62,587 bases of DNA from Methylobacterium frigidaeris (lineage in GTDB: Bacteria > Pseudomonadota > Alphaproteobacteria > Rhizobiales > Beijerinckiaceae): positions 1 to 62,587 of the forward strand of contig NZ_BPQJ01000036.1 of assembly GCF_022179185.1 (NCBI RefSeq), read 5' to 3'. A program made the translations under genes and the position numbers. A model generated the notes under the pieces. It made no database searches, was not told where the DNA came from, and saw only the letters and a list, made by a program, of their open reading frames with translations. This document shows, piece by piece, positions 25,213 through 33,841 of the stretch. Within the stretch, counting starts at the first letter, position 1. Each line of letters starts with the position of its first letter.

Positions 25213-27813
25213 TCACGCCAGCGCCTCGTCGAGCAGCGCCGCCTCGGCCTCGGCCAGGATCTCGTCCGCGCCCTCGCCGTAGACCCGCTCGCGCCCGATC
25301 TCGAGCATCACGTTCACGGAGAGCGGCGAAACCCGGTCGAGGGCCTTGTGGATGATTCGCCCCTGAATCCGCGCAAGCATCACGCCGAGGCGGGCCACGT
25401 CGAGGAGTCCGGTTGCCGCATCCTGCCGCGCCGCGCGAAGCAGGAGGTGGCCGGGCTGGTGCTTGCGCAGGACGTCGTAGATCAGGTCGGTCGAGATCGT
25501 GACTTGGCGCCCGGTCTTGCGCTGGCCCGGATGCCGGCGCTCGATCAGCCCGGCGATCACCGCGCATTGCCGGAAGGTGCGCTTCATCATCGCCGATTCG
25601 TCGAGCCATTCCTCCAGATCATCGCCGAGCATGTCCTGGGCAAAGAGCCCGTCGAGGAAGCCTGGCTCGCGGCCGATGCGCTCCGAGAGGTCGCGGTTGC
25701 CGAAGACCGCCAGGCCGTAATCGTTGGCGGCGAACCCGAGCGGACGCATCCCGGCCCGCTCCAGCCGTCGCGTCAGCAGCATGCCCAGAGTCTGGTGGGC
25801 AAGCCGCCCCTCGAACGGGAAGCAGGCGAGATAGTAACGGTTGGCGCGCGGAAAGGTCTCGACCAGGAGATCGCGGGGGCCGGGCAGCACCGAGCGGCGG
25901 CGCTGCTGCACGAGGTAATCGGCCACCTGCGCCGGCAGCCGATCCCACTCGAACGGATCGGCGATCAGCGCCCGCACCCGGGCGGCGAGGAAGGTCGAGA
26001 GCGGGAATTTCGAGCCGGCATAGCTCGGGATCGCCGGGTCGCTACCGGGGGGGCCGCGTGTGACGAGTGCTTCGTCCTCGTGCAGGCCCTCGAAGCGCAG
26101 GATCTCGCCGGCGAACAGGAAGGTGTCGCCCACCGTCAGGGTCTCGGCGAAGTCCTCCTCGATCTCGCCGAGCACCCGGCCGCCCGCCGGCAGCACGCTG
26201 CCGGGCTTGGTGCGGTTGCGACGGGCGAGCCGCACCTTGACGGTGGTCGATTCGATGATCGTGCCGACATTCATCCGGTATTGCTGCGCGGTGCGGGCAT
26301 CGCGCACCCGCCACAGCCCGTCCGGCCCGCGCAGGATCTTGGCGAAGCGCTCATAGGCCCGCAGGGCGTAGCCGCCGGTGGCGACGTAATCGAGGACGAG
26401 GAGAAAGTCGTCCCGGGTGAGATCCGCGTAGGGCGAGGCGGCCCGCACCTCGTCGTAGAGATCCTCCTCCCCGAACGGTCCGGCGCAGGCCATGCCGAGC
26501 ACGTGCTGGGCCAGCACGTCGAGGGCGCCGATGCGCGGATCGGGCGTGTCCTGCGCCGCTTCCTCGACGGCGTCGAGGGCGGCGCGGCATTCCAGCATCT
26601 CGAAGCGGTTGGCCGGCACCAGATAGGCTTTCGAGGGCTCGTCCATGCGGTGGTTGGCCCGCCCGATCCGCTGCATGATCCGGCTCGCCCCCTTGGGCGC
26701 CCCGATGTTGATCACGAGGTCGACGTCGCCCCAGTCGATGCCGAGATCGAGGGTGGCGGTGCAGACCACGGCCCGCAAGACGCCCGCCGCCATCGCGGCT
26801 TCGACCCGGCGGCGCTGGGTGGCATCAAGGGAGCCGTGATGGAGGGCGATCGGCAGGCCGTCATCGTTGAGGTTCCAGAGTTCCTGGAACGTGTACTCGG
26901 CCTGGAGCCGGGTGTTGACGAAGACCAGGACCAGCTTGTGCTGCCGGATCAGGTCGTAGACCGCCGGCATCGACTGCCACGCGGTATGGCCGGCGAGCGG
27001 CAGGGTGCGGCCGGTCTCCAGCATCCGCAGGTCGGCCCGGGCACCGCCCTGGACGGTGATGAGATCGGCCATCGCGGGTTGGGGCACCTGCGGCACCAGG
27101 TACCGCCGCAGCGCGTCGGGCTCGCGCACCGTCGCCGACAGCCCGGTCATGGCGAGGCCGGGCGCCAGCCGGTGCAGCCGGGCGAGGCCGAGGCTCAGCA
27201 GATCGCCCCGCTTCGAGGTGACGAGGGCGTGCAACTCATCGAGCACCACCCGCTTGAGTCCGCGGAAGAGGTCGGCCGCCTCGCGGTGGGCGACCAGCAG
27301 CGCCAGCTGCTCGGGCGTGGTCAGGAGGATGTGCGGCGGGCGGGCGACCTGGCGGCTGCGCTTGTGCGACGGGGTGTCGCCGGTGCGGGTCTCGATCCGG
27401 ATCCGTTGTTCCAGTCCGATGCCGGCGACCGGCGCCTCGAGGTTGCGGGCGATATCGACCGCGAGCGCCTTGAGCGGCGAGATGTAGAGGGTGTGCAAGC
27501 CTCCCTTGCCGCTCCCTTCCGCCAGCTCGACCAGGGTGGGGAGAAAGCCCGCCAGCGTCTTGCCGGCCCCCGTCGGCGCCACCAGCAGGGCCGAGCGCCC
27601 GGCTTGCGCCGCCGCGAGCAGGGCGAGCTGGTGGGGCCGCGGTGCCCAGCCGCGTTCCGCGAACCAGGCGGCGAAGGCGGCGGGGAGGGCGGGATGTTGC
27701 GGCGAACCAGACGGCTCGGGGAGCGACGCCCTGCGGGACGCCGGCTTGGACGAGGATGTCTTGGACGAGGAGATCTCGGGGAAGGAGATCTTGGGGGAGG
27801 AGATCTTGGGCAC
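25213..27813 (-). CDS. ligase-associated DEXH-box helicase (Lhr-like)
   Basis: About 866 residues. Helicase motifs are visible in order: Q-like region RPHQLALLAAAQ, Walker A APTGAGKT, ISPLKAL, TTPEQL, the DEXH box LDELHAL, SATV, FVNTR, CTATLDLGIDWG, and QRIGRANHRMD. The C-terminal Lhr winged-helix and DUF4862-type part follows. It unwinds DNA or RNA-DNA hybrids during repair. I place the start at GTG 27813, but the first 22 residues come from a 15-base tandem repeat, and a later start just before the QHPALPAAFAAWF stretch is possible. It is divergent from arfB. Confidence 0.85.
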   Translation of the reverse strand: MPKISSPKISFPEISSSKTSSSKPASRRASLPEPSGSPQHPALPAAFAAWFAERGWAPRPHQLALLAAAQAGRSALLVAPTGAGKTLAGFLPTLVELAEGSGKGGLHTLYISPLKALAVDIARNLEAPVAGIGLEQRIRIETRTGDTPSHKRSRQVARPPHILLTTPEQLALLVAHREAADLFRGLKRVVLDELHALVTSKRGDLLSLGLARLHRLAPGLAMTGLSATVREPDALRRYLVPQVPQPAMADLITVQGGARADLRMLETGRTLPLAGHTAWQSMPAVYDLIRQHKLVLVFVNTRLQAEYTFQELWNLNDDGLPIALHHGSLDATQRRRVEAAMAAGVLRAVVCTATLDLGIDWGDVDLVINIGAPKGASRIMQRIGRANHRMDEPSKAYLVPANRFEMLECRAALDAVEEAAQDTPDPRIGALDVLAQHVLGMACAGPFGEEDLYDEVRAASPYADLTRDDFLLVLDYVATGGYALRAYERFAKILRGPDGLWRVRDARTAQQYRMNVGTIIESTTVKVRLARRNRTKPGSVLPAGGRVLGEIEEDFAETLTVGDTFLFAGEILRFEGLHEDEALVTRGPPGSDPAIPSYAGSKFPLSTFLAARVRALIADPFEWDRLPAQVADYLVQQRRRSVLPGPRDLLVETFPRANRYYLACFPFEGRLAHQTLGMLLTRRLERAGMRPLGFAANDYGLAVFGNRDLSERIGREPGFLDGLFAQDMLGDDLEEWLDESAMMKRTFRQCAVIAGLIERRHPGQRKTGRQVTISTDLIYDVLRKHQPGHLLLRAARQDAATGLLDVARLGVMLARIQGRIIHKALDRVSPLSVNVMLEIGRERVYGEGADEILAEAEAALLDEALA
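27749..27808. repeat. four 15-base tandem repeats at the helicase N-terminus
   Basis: Four adjacent 15-base units of the type GGGGAGGAGATCTTG (27749-27763, 27764-27778, 27779-27793, 27794-27808) differ at a few positions. In the helicase frame they encode a five-residue repeat, roughly K-I-S-S/F-P/S. Such repeats can change number by slippage. Confidence 0.8.
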
Positions 27814-27884
27814 GCCACCGATGTAGCGCGCGCACCGGTTTCGTGGGATGGCGGCGGCCTCAAACTGTTCTCGGGAGCGCCGTC

Positions 27885-28310
27885 GTGGGTCTCGCATGCA
27901 CGTCCTGGATCACCCTCGACGAGTCCGAGCTGGAGGAGAGCTTCGTGCGCGCCTCCGGCCCGGGGGGGCAGAACGTCAACAAGGTCTCGTCGGCGGTGCA
28001 GCTGCGCTTCGACGTCCGCCGCTCGCCCTCGCTGCCGAACGCCGTGGCGATCCGCCTGATGAAGCTCGCCGGGCGGCGGCTCACGGCGGACGGCGTGCTG
28101 GTCATCACCGCCCAGACCCACCGCACCCAGGAGCGCAACCGCGCCGAGGCGAGAGAGCGCCTGGCCGACCTCGTCCGCGAGGCCGCCGTGCCCCCGACCC
28201 CGCGCCGCCCGACCCGCCCGACGCTGGCCTCGAAGAAGCGGCGCCTGGAGGAGAAGGGCCGGCGGGGTGACGTGAAGAAGCTGCGGGGCGGCAAGCCGGG
28301 GATGGAGTGA
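27885..28310 (+). CDS. arfB: alternative ribosome-rescue peptidyl-tRNA hydrolase ArfB
   Basis: The 141-residue protein has the release-factor catalytic motif RASGPGGQNVNKVSSAVQLRF near residue 25 and the Lys/Arg-rich C-terminal tail (SKKRRLEEKGRRGDVKKLRGGK) that enters the empty mRNA channel of stalled ribosomes. Together these identify ArfB (YaeJ), which frees stalled ribosomes. The GTG at 27885 is chosen because GGGAG lies 7 bases upstream and the product matches the usual family length. Confidence 0.93.
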   Translation: MGLACTSWITLDESELEESFVRASGPGGQNVNKVSSAVQLRFDVRRSPSLPNAVAIRLMKLAGRRLTADGVLVITAQTHRTQERNRAEARERLADLVREAAVPPTPRRPTRPTLASKKRRLEEKGRRGDVKKLRGGKPGME

Positions 28311-28376
28311 CGGACGGCGCAGGGCGTCTGTCTCCGGTACCGTCGGCGGTCCGTCAGCGAGGGCGAGACGACAGCC

Positions 28377-28740
28377 TCACGATCGTCCGCGCGGCCGCAG
28401 ATGCGTGCCGGGATAGAGCGATCCAACCGGGCAGAGCAGGCCGAAATCCGGCAGGTCCAGCGTGGTGCCAGGGTCGGTGAGCCGTCGCTGGTCCCACCCG
28501 TCCGGCCCGCGCTGCCAGACCGTGAGTTCGATCCGGCGCTGGCACCGCCTCGCGGTTGGGATCGTGCCGCTCCAGGGTATCGTTCAGGAGGCGCTCGAGC
28601 GTGCTGGCGATCCGGTTGTGATCGATCGGCGGCGTCATCATGACGGGCGTTCCATCGATCAGCTCCCAGCGCTCCTCGTCGGACCGACCGTCCTGGAAGG
28701 ACCGGAACGCCGCCGGGGAGAGGCGGCCCTGCATCGTCAT
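28377..28740 (-). pseudogene. Uma2-family nuclease, deleted and frameshifted
   Basis: The first 65 codons (MTMQGRLSPAAFRSFQDG through LERHDPNREAV) match the N-terminus of Uma2/DUF820 proteins. Then the frame changes, and a second frame gives RRIELTVWQRGPDGWDQRRL and LTDPGTTLDLPDFGLLCPVG, the normal C-terminus, ending at TGA 28377-28379. The central nuclease core of about 70-90 residues with the PD-(D/E)XK residues is missing. An internal deletion plus frameshift therefore explains it. Confidence 0.75.
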
Positions 28741-28750
28741 CCTCGCCTCC

Positions 28751-29677
28751 TCATGGTGCCGTCGGCCGCATCACCCCGTCGGCATCGCGCCGCAGGGGCG
28801 CCGGCTGCAGCGGCAGCGGCGCGCCCGGCACCGCGTCGACGCTGACGCCGTGCGGCCAGCTCGCCGGTGCGATCGCGACGTAGCGGGCATAGCCGCCGGT
28901 GCCGCCGAGGGGCTTGGCGAAGCCGATCGCGATCAGGGCGCCGGCCTCCGGCACCTGGTCGAGATTCGTCACGCCCTCGGCTTGCGCGAAGTTGTTGTGC
29001 ATCAGCCAGGCCTCGCCCTCGAGATTCGGCGTCGTGTCGGTGTCGAGGGGCTCGTGGCCGTGGAACAGGATCTTGCGCTCCAGGTGCAGGAACTGGAGCG
29101 CCGCGAGGCTCACCCCCGGAAACGGCTTCTGCCGGAAGCGCTCGGCTTCGGCCCAGCGCTTCGACCAGTCGGAGCGCACCATCACCACGGCGCCGGCCGG
29201 GATGCGGCCGTGCTTCTGCTCCCACGCCGTCACGTCGGCAACCTGGAGGTGATAGCCCTCATCGCGAGCAACCTGGGGCGAGATGTCGATCACCGCGAGG
29301 GGCCGCAGGGTGTAGGTGGCCGGCAGGTCGCTGATCGTCGCGCCGCGGGGATTCCAGTGCGCCGGCGGGTCGAGCTGGGTGCCGTACTGGTCGGTCGGCA
29401 GATCGTAGGCGGTGGCGACGAAGCCATGGGTCTCGTAGGTGAAGACATCGCCCTCCTTGGCGAAGCCCTCGAGCGTGCGGCCGGCCCGGGCCGGCTTGAA
29501 CCGGGCGCCGGAGAAGCCCGGCCAGACCGGCTGCACCGGCGCGAAGGCGTGGGTGAGGTCGATGTACTTCGCCGAGCGGAATGTCTGGTCGTAGAGCGAC
29601 CAGAGCGCAAGGTCGTCGGCGGCTGCCGGGCGGGCGAGAAACCCCATCGCCAGCGTCAGTCCGATAAGCCGCTTCAT
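28751..29677 (-). CDS. cyclase family protein (kynurenine formamidase-like), exported
   Basis: The 308-residue protein begins with a signal peptide (LTLAMGFLARPAAA), then shows the cyclase-family fold: YIDLTHAFAPVQPVWPGF, YGTQLDPPAHWNP (the metal-binding motif, usually HxGTHxDxPxH, here with Gln instead of the first ligand His), and VVMVRSDW. Relatives hydrolyse cyclic amides such as formylkynurenine. The altered motif leaves the metal site in doubt. It lies 10 bases downstream of the Uma2 remnant in coordinates, on the same strand. Confidence 0.8.
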   Translation of the reverse strand: MKRLIGLTLAMGFLARPAAADDLALWSLYDQTFRSAKYIDLTHAFAPVQPVWPGFSGARFKPARAGRTLEGFAKEGDVFTYETHGFVATAYDLPTDQYGTQLDPPAHWNPRGATISDLPATYTLRPLAVIDISPQVARDEGYHLQVADVTAWEQKHGRIPAGAVVMVRSDWSKRWAEAERFRQKPFPGVSLAALQFLHLERKILFHGHEPLDTDTTPNLEGEAWLMHNNFAQAEGVTNLDQVPEAGALIAIGFAKPLGGTGGYARYVAIAPASWPHGVSVDAVPGAPLPLQPAPLRRDADGVMRPTAP

Positions 29678-29806
29678 CGTGCATCTCCGCCGATCGAGAG
29701 GCGCCCAGAGTGCCGGCCGGCGGGCGGGGCCGCAACCGCCCGCGCGGGAGCCCGCGGCGAGCCGGACGAGGCAGGGACATCGGGGCGTGCGCCCAGTAGC
29801 CGACCT

Positions 29807-30466
29807 CTAAGCAGGCAGAACGACGGCGCGCGAGCCCGTCGGGACGCGTCGGTAGAGATCGATGATGTCCTGGTTCAGCAACCGTACGCAGCCCGACGAC
29901 ACCATCGTGCCGATCGTGTCCGGCTCCGTCGTGCCGTGGAGCCGGTACAGCGTGTCCTGCCCGTTCCGGAAGAGGTAGAGCGCCCGCGGTCCGAGCGGGT
30001 TGCCCGGCCCGCCCGGCAGGCCACCGGCGACGGGGCCGTAGCGCTCCGGCTCGCGCCGGATCATCGCGGGTGTCGGCGTCCAGCGCGGCCATTCGGCCTT
30101 GCGCGCGATGACGGCCTCGCCGCGGAAGTTGAAGGCCTCGTCCTTGCCCACTCCCACCCCGTAGCGGATGGCGCGCCCACCCTCGCGCACGAGGTAGGCG
30201 AAGCGCTCGGCGGGGTCGACCACGATGGTGCCGGGCGGCTCCGGCGTCGCGTAGGCGACCTCCCGGCGAAGGAAGCGCGGGTCGATCTCCGTGAGGTCGA
30301 TGGCCGGTACGGGAAACGGCTCGGTGTCGAGGGCCGCGTACGTCGCGAGGGTGCCGGGATCGGCGGGCGGGCGCCGATCCGCCACCAGGGGCGGCGTCCG
30401 ATGCGTGACGCAGCCGGCGAGGAGGAGGGGCGTGCCCGAGAGCAGGACGCGGCGGGTCAGGGTCAT
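29807..30466 (-). CDS. L,D-transpeptidase lipoprotein
   Basis: The 219-residue protein has a lipoprotein signal (RRVLLSGTPLLLAGC, lipobox LAGC). The YkuD catalytic domain follows, with IVVDPAERFAYLVREGG early and the active-site block YRLHGTTEPDTIGTMVSSGCVRLLNQD, including the catalytic Cys and its His partner. It would crosslink peptidoglycan (3-3 links) or attach proteins to it. The ATG at 30466 gives a proper signal peptide; longer frames do not. It is divergent from a LysR gene. Confidence 0.92.
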   Translation of the reverse strand: MTLTRRVLLSGTPLLLAGCVTHRTPPLVADRRPPADPGTLATYAALDTEPFPVPAIDLTEIDPRFLRREVAYATPEPPGTIVVDPAERFAYLVREGGRAIRYGVGVGKDEAFNFRGEAVIARKAEWPRWTPTPAMIRREPERYGPVAGGLPGGPGNPLGPRALYLFRNGQDTLYRLHGTTEPDTIGTMVSSGCVRLLNQDIIDLYRRVPTGSRAVVLPA

Positions 30467-30557
30467 GGCCGGGGGCTCGATCGATCCGGGGGTCTCCAGG
30501 AAACGGCCATGCTTCCGCCCTGTCGATCGGTCATGCGGTGATCCGACCCATAACCGG

Positions 30558-31478
30558 ATGGCATCGATGGACCTTGCTCTCGCCCTGCGTGCCTTCCAGC
30601 GCACCGTCGATCGCGGCTCCATGACCGCGGCCGCCCGCGATCTCGCCGTGTCGCAGCCCGCGATCAGCAAGCACCTGCGCAACCTCGAGGCACATGTCGG
30701 CGCTCGCCTCCTGGAGCGCTCCGCGCGCCTCGTGCGCCCGACGCCCCAGGGCCAGCGGCTCTACGCGGCGAGCCAGCCGGCGATCGCGGCCATCGACGCC
30801 GCCCTGGAGGACGTGCGCTCCGAAGGCGCGCAGGTCGAGGGCCGGCTGCGCCTGCACGCGCCGTCCTGCATCGGCGTCAGGCACCTGCATCCGATCGTGG
30901 CCGACTTCCAGGCACAGCATCCCCGGGTCTCGATCGACCTCGTGCTGGAAGAGCGGGTGGTGGACCTCGTCCACGAGGATTACGATCTGGCGCTGCGCTA
31001 CGGCCGGCCGGAGGGGCAGGATCTCGTCATCCGCCGGCTCGGCTGGTCGCACCGCATCCTGGTCGCGGCACCCGCCTACTTGGCGCGGGCGGGTGGGATC
31101 GACAGGCCCGAGCACTTGACCGCGTGCGACGTCGTCACGATCGCCTCGGCGACCGTCTCTCGCACCCTGCTGGCTCTCCAGGGCGACGGCGGGACGGTCG
31201 AGGTGCCGGTTCGTCCCGTCCTGCGTACGAACAACGCCGAGGTGCTGGTCCACGCCCTGCGGGACGGGCGCGGCGTCGGGCCGGTGCAGCTCCTGCTGGT
31301 CGCCGAGGATCTGGCGGCGGGCCGCCTGGTGCGCGTGCTTCCGGACTACGCGCTCCGCTCGACGGAAGCCTTCCTGGTCTACCCCTCGACGCGCCACATG
31401 CGGCCGGCGGTCCGCGCCTTCACCGATTTCGCGGTACCCCGCATCCGGGCACTGGCGGGCATCGGTCCGACTCCGTAG
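30558..31478 (+). CDS. LysR-family transcriptional regulator
   Basis: The 306-residue regulator has the LysR winged helix-turn-helix (ALRAFQRTVDRGSMTAAARDLAVSQPAISKHLRNLEAHVGARLLERS) and a periplasmic-binding-like effector domain from about residue 90. ATG 30558 is used; ATG 30567, three codons later, is as good. The divergent L,D-transpeptidase, 91 bases away, is the natural candidate target. Neither an effector nor a binding site can be named from the sequence. Confidence 0.88.
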   Translation: MASMDLALALRAFQRTVDRGSMTAAARDLAVSQPAISKHLRNLEAHVGARLLERSARLVRPTPQGQRLYAASQPAIAAIDAALEDVRSEGAQVEGRLRLHAPSCIGVRHLHPIVADFQAQHPRVSIDLVLEERVVDLVHEDYDLALRYGRPEGQDLVIRRLGWSHRILVAAPAYLARAGGIDRPEHLTACDVVTIASATVSRTLLALQGDGGTVEVPVRPVLRTNNAEVLVHALRDGRGVGPVQLLLVAEDLAAGRLVRVLPDYALRSTEAFLVYPSTRHMRPAVRAFTDFAVPRIRALAGIGPTP

Positions 31479-31649
31479 GCACGCTGTCATTCTCGTGAGC
31501 GCGTCCCGGTCGAGGCGGGCGCGGTCTTCGTGACGTCGAGGCGCAATCGGAGGGCAGGAAGCGCGGCACGCCGGCCACCTGCACGCAGTGCGCCCGCGTC
31601 ACCCGCACCTCGATCATCGCTGCGCGAGGCTCGGCGGTATCGCGCCGGG

Positions 31650-32018
31650 TCAGTTCGCCGTCGGCCGGTAGCAGCGGATCTCCGCCTCGGCCTGGGCGCG
31701 GCGCAGTTCCGCCACCTTGTCGTCGAACATCTTGGTCGAGCGGAACTCGTTGGCGCGCTGGCCGATGCCCTGGCGCATGCCGAGAATGGTCGAGGCCTGA
31801 ACGTACTTGTCGTAGGGAAGGATCGCCGCGATGGCGTCGATCGAGCAGGCGCATTTCGTCAGCGCCTCGCGGGTCTGGCCGTTGGCTGCCATGCAGCCGA
31901 AGACGTAATCGGCCCGCGCCTCGGTCGGGTAGTCGTTGTCGTCGGCCCGCGCGGCGGTGAGTCCGGCCGCGACCATCATGCCGCCCGCGATCAGCGCCTT
32001 AACCAGCATTCGGTTCAT
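31650..32018 (-). CDS. uncharacterised exported protein at the end of the pqq operon
   Basis: The 122-residue product has an N-terminal signal peptide (ALIAGGMMVAAGLTAARA). The mature part is small and helical, with four Cys (VFGCMAANG, KCACSID, IRCYRP) that could pair in the periplasm. The pattern GCMAANGQTREALTKCACSIDAI resembles small cytochrome-linked or metal-carrying periplasmic proteins only loosely, and I do not recognise the family. It overlaps the preceding gene by 20 bases, so it is co-translated with the pqqE-linked protein. A start nine bases later (ATG 32009) is possible. Confidence 0.75.
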   Translation of the reverse strand: MNRMLVKALIAGGMMVAAGLTAARADDNDYPTEARADYVFGCMAANGQTREALTKCACSIDAIAAILPYDKYVQASTILGMRQGIGQRANEFRSTKMFDDKVAELRRAQAEAEIRCYRPTAN

Positions 32019-32685
32019 AGGTCAGCGTTTCCTGCAGCAGAATCCCGCCCTCCGGGTTCGTCGCCCGGGCGTCGATCGAGACGATCTGGCCGGGCACGGC
32101 GCTTGAGACCACGAAGGTGTAGGTCAGGCCGTCGAAGCCGCGCAGGCGCTCGCGCACCGGATCGTCGACGAAGGGCCGCGCCACCACGCGCCAGCCCGGC
32201 TTCCTGGCACCGTCCACCTCGACCTCAGTCGGGGTCACGGTGGCGCTCTCGCGCAGCGCCCGCCGGATGGCATTCTTGATGTAGCGCGGGTTGCCCTTGA
32301 GCACCTTGGCGAGGTCGTCGAGATGGTGCTCGAGGAAGCGCACCAGCACGGGGTTGCCCGGCACGTCCTCGTAGGTCGCGGTCGGCATCCGGCGCTCGCC
32401 GGAGAACATCTCGACCTTCAGGTTCCGGTTCTCCGCGCTCGCGCCCGGCGCCACCTCCTCGCGGATGCGGTCCTCGACCGGAGGACCGAAGGGCGCACCG
32501 TCGATGCCGCTGAAACGGGTGTAGCGGTAGCTCAGGGTCCGGCCCGGCGGAGCGTTGGCGACCTGATTGGTCTCGAACAGGAGCGCCGTGGCGCCGGGCG
32601 GTGCGCTCTGGGACGGCGTGTCTTGAGCCAGGGCCGGACCGCCGAGGAGGGCGGAGAGGGCGGCAACCAGGACGAGGCGTCTCAC
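31999..32685 (-). CDS. uncharacterised exported protein coupled to pqqE
   Basis: The 228-residue protein has a signal peptide (LVLVAALSALLGGPALA) and a beta-rich mature part (ALLFETNQVANAPPGRTLSYRYTRFSG, SGERRMPTATYEDVPGNPVLVRFLEHHLDDLAKV, TYTFVVSSAVPGQIVSIDARATNPEGG). I do not recognise it. It starts with GTG at 32685 overlapping the pqqE stop (GTGA), and it ends inside the next gene. That coupling ties its production to PqqE, so a role in PQQ export, delivery to periplasmic dehydrogenases, or dehydrogenase maturation is a fair inference. Confidence 0.8.
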   Translation of the reverse strand: MRRLVLVAALSALLGGPALAQDTPSQSAPPGATALLFETNQVANAPPGRTLSYRYTRFSGIDGAPFGPPVEDRIREEVAPGASAENRNLKVEMFSGERRMPTATYEDVPGNPVLVRFLEHHLDDLAKVLKGNPRYIKNAIRRALRESATVTPTEVEVDGARKPGWRVVARPFVDDPVRERLRGFDGLTYTFVVSSAVPGQIVSIDARATNPEGGILLQETLTYEPNAG

Positions 32686-33821
32686 ACGGGCGCTCCCTCA
32701 GGGACAGCGGTGCGGGGTGCGCCGCCGATGGTGCGATACTGATAGTCGGGCGCGGTCTCCAGCGCCGATTCGGCGATCGCCAGGGCCTGCACCTTGCCGT
32801 GGAGGGGCGAGAGCGAGCAGGCCGGATCGGTGGCGGCGGCGTCGCCCGCGAGCGCCAGGGCCTGGCAGCGGCAGCCGCCCCAATCCTTCTCGCGCCGGTC
32901 GCAGGAGCGGCAGGGCTCCTGCATCCAGTCGGTGCCGCGATAGGCCCGGAAGGCCGGCGACTCGGCCCAGATCTCCGCCAGGGAGTGATCCTGGACGTGC
33001 CAGAACGCGAGCCCGGGAATCGTCTCGGCGGCGTGGCAGGGCAGCACCTTGCCGGTCGGCGTCACGTTCATCAGCCGCCGGCCCCAGCCGCCGGCGCAGG
33101 CCTTGGGGTACTTGGCGTAGTAATCCGGCACCACGAGGTCGATGACGAGCTGGCCTTTCAGCCGCTCGCGCGCCTCCTCGACGGTCCGGATCGAGCGGTC
33201 GACGTCGGCCTTGGCCGGCATCAGGGCGGCGCGGTTGACGTAGGCCCAGCCGTAATACTGGGTGTGGGCCACCTCCAGGCGCTTGGCGCCGAGGCGGACC
33301 GCGAGGTCGATCAGCGCCGGCACCTCGGCGATGTTGCCGCGGTGGATCACCGCGTTCAGCGTCAGCGGCAGGCCGAGCGCCGTCACCCGCTCGGCGAAGG
33401 CGAACTTCTGCGGTTGCGCGTTCCTGAGGCCGCCGATGCGCTCGGCATTGGCGGCCTCGACCGCTTGGACCGAGAGCTGCACGTGATCGAGCCCGACCTC
33501 GTAGAGGGCGTCGAGCTTGTCGAGCGCGCCCGCCACCCCGGAGGTGATCAGGTTCGAGTAGAGGCCGAGCTCGGCGCAGGTGCGGGTGATCTCGACGATG
33601 TCCTGCCGCGCCGTCGGCTCGCCGCCCGAGAGGTGGACGTGGAGCACGCCCAGGCCCGCCGCCTCGGCGAGCACCCGCTGCCAGGTCGCGGTGTCGAGCT
33701 CGGCCGAGCGCCGGTCGAGCTCGAGCGGGTTCGAGCAGTAGGGGCAGCGCAGGGGGCAGCGATGGGTCAGCTCGGCGAGGAGCCCGATCGGGGCCGGCAG
33801 AGTGGGCGTGACGGCGTTCAT
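32682..33821 (-). CDS. pqqE: PQQ biosynthesis radical SAM enzyme PqqE
   Basis: The 379-residue radical SAM enzyme forms the carbon-carbon bond between the Glu and Tyr of PqqA, with PqqD as chaperone. The SAM cluster motif CPLRCPYC is near residue 22, and the GGEP-type stretch LHVHLSGGEPTAR follows. The SPASM-type C-terminus with auxiliary cluster ligands includes ACAGGWGRR, LPCHAAETIPG, EPCRSCDRREKDWGGCRCQA. The ATG at 33821 has a GGAAGGAA box. It follows pqqD by 20 bases. Confidence 0.95.
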   Translation of the reverse strand: MNAVTPTLPAPIGLLAELTHRCPLRCPYCSNPLELDRRSAELDTATWQRVLAEAAGLGVLHVHLSGGEPTARQDIVEITRTCAELGLYSNLITSGVAGALDKLDALYEVGLDHVQLSVQAVEAANAERIGGLRNAQPQKFAFAERVTALGLPLTLNAVIHRGNIAEVPALIDLAVRLGAKRLEVAHTQYYGWAYVNRAALMPAKADVDRSIRTVEEARERLKGQLVIDLVVPDYYAKYPKACAGGWGRRLMNVTPTGKVLPCHAAETIPGLAFWHVQDHSLAEIWAESPAFRAYRGTDWMQEPCRSCDRREKDWGGCRCQALALAGDAAATDPACSLSPLHGKVQALAIAESALETAPDYQYRTIGGAPRTAVPEGAPV

Positions 33822-33841
33822 GGGCGTTCCTTCCCGGGACG

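Noticed and set aside
25051..28059. 1000-codon plus-strand frame
   Set aside because: Antisense to the Lhr-like helicase, whose helicase motifs are unambiguous.
31479..31649. Minus-strand frame starting MIEVRVTRAHCVQ near 31617
   Set aside because: A short N-terminal stretch looks protein-like but soon degenerates into Arg/Pro-rich noise; no family could be named, so at most a remnant.
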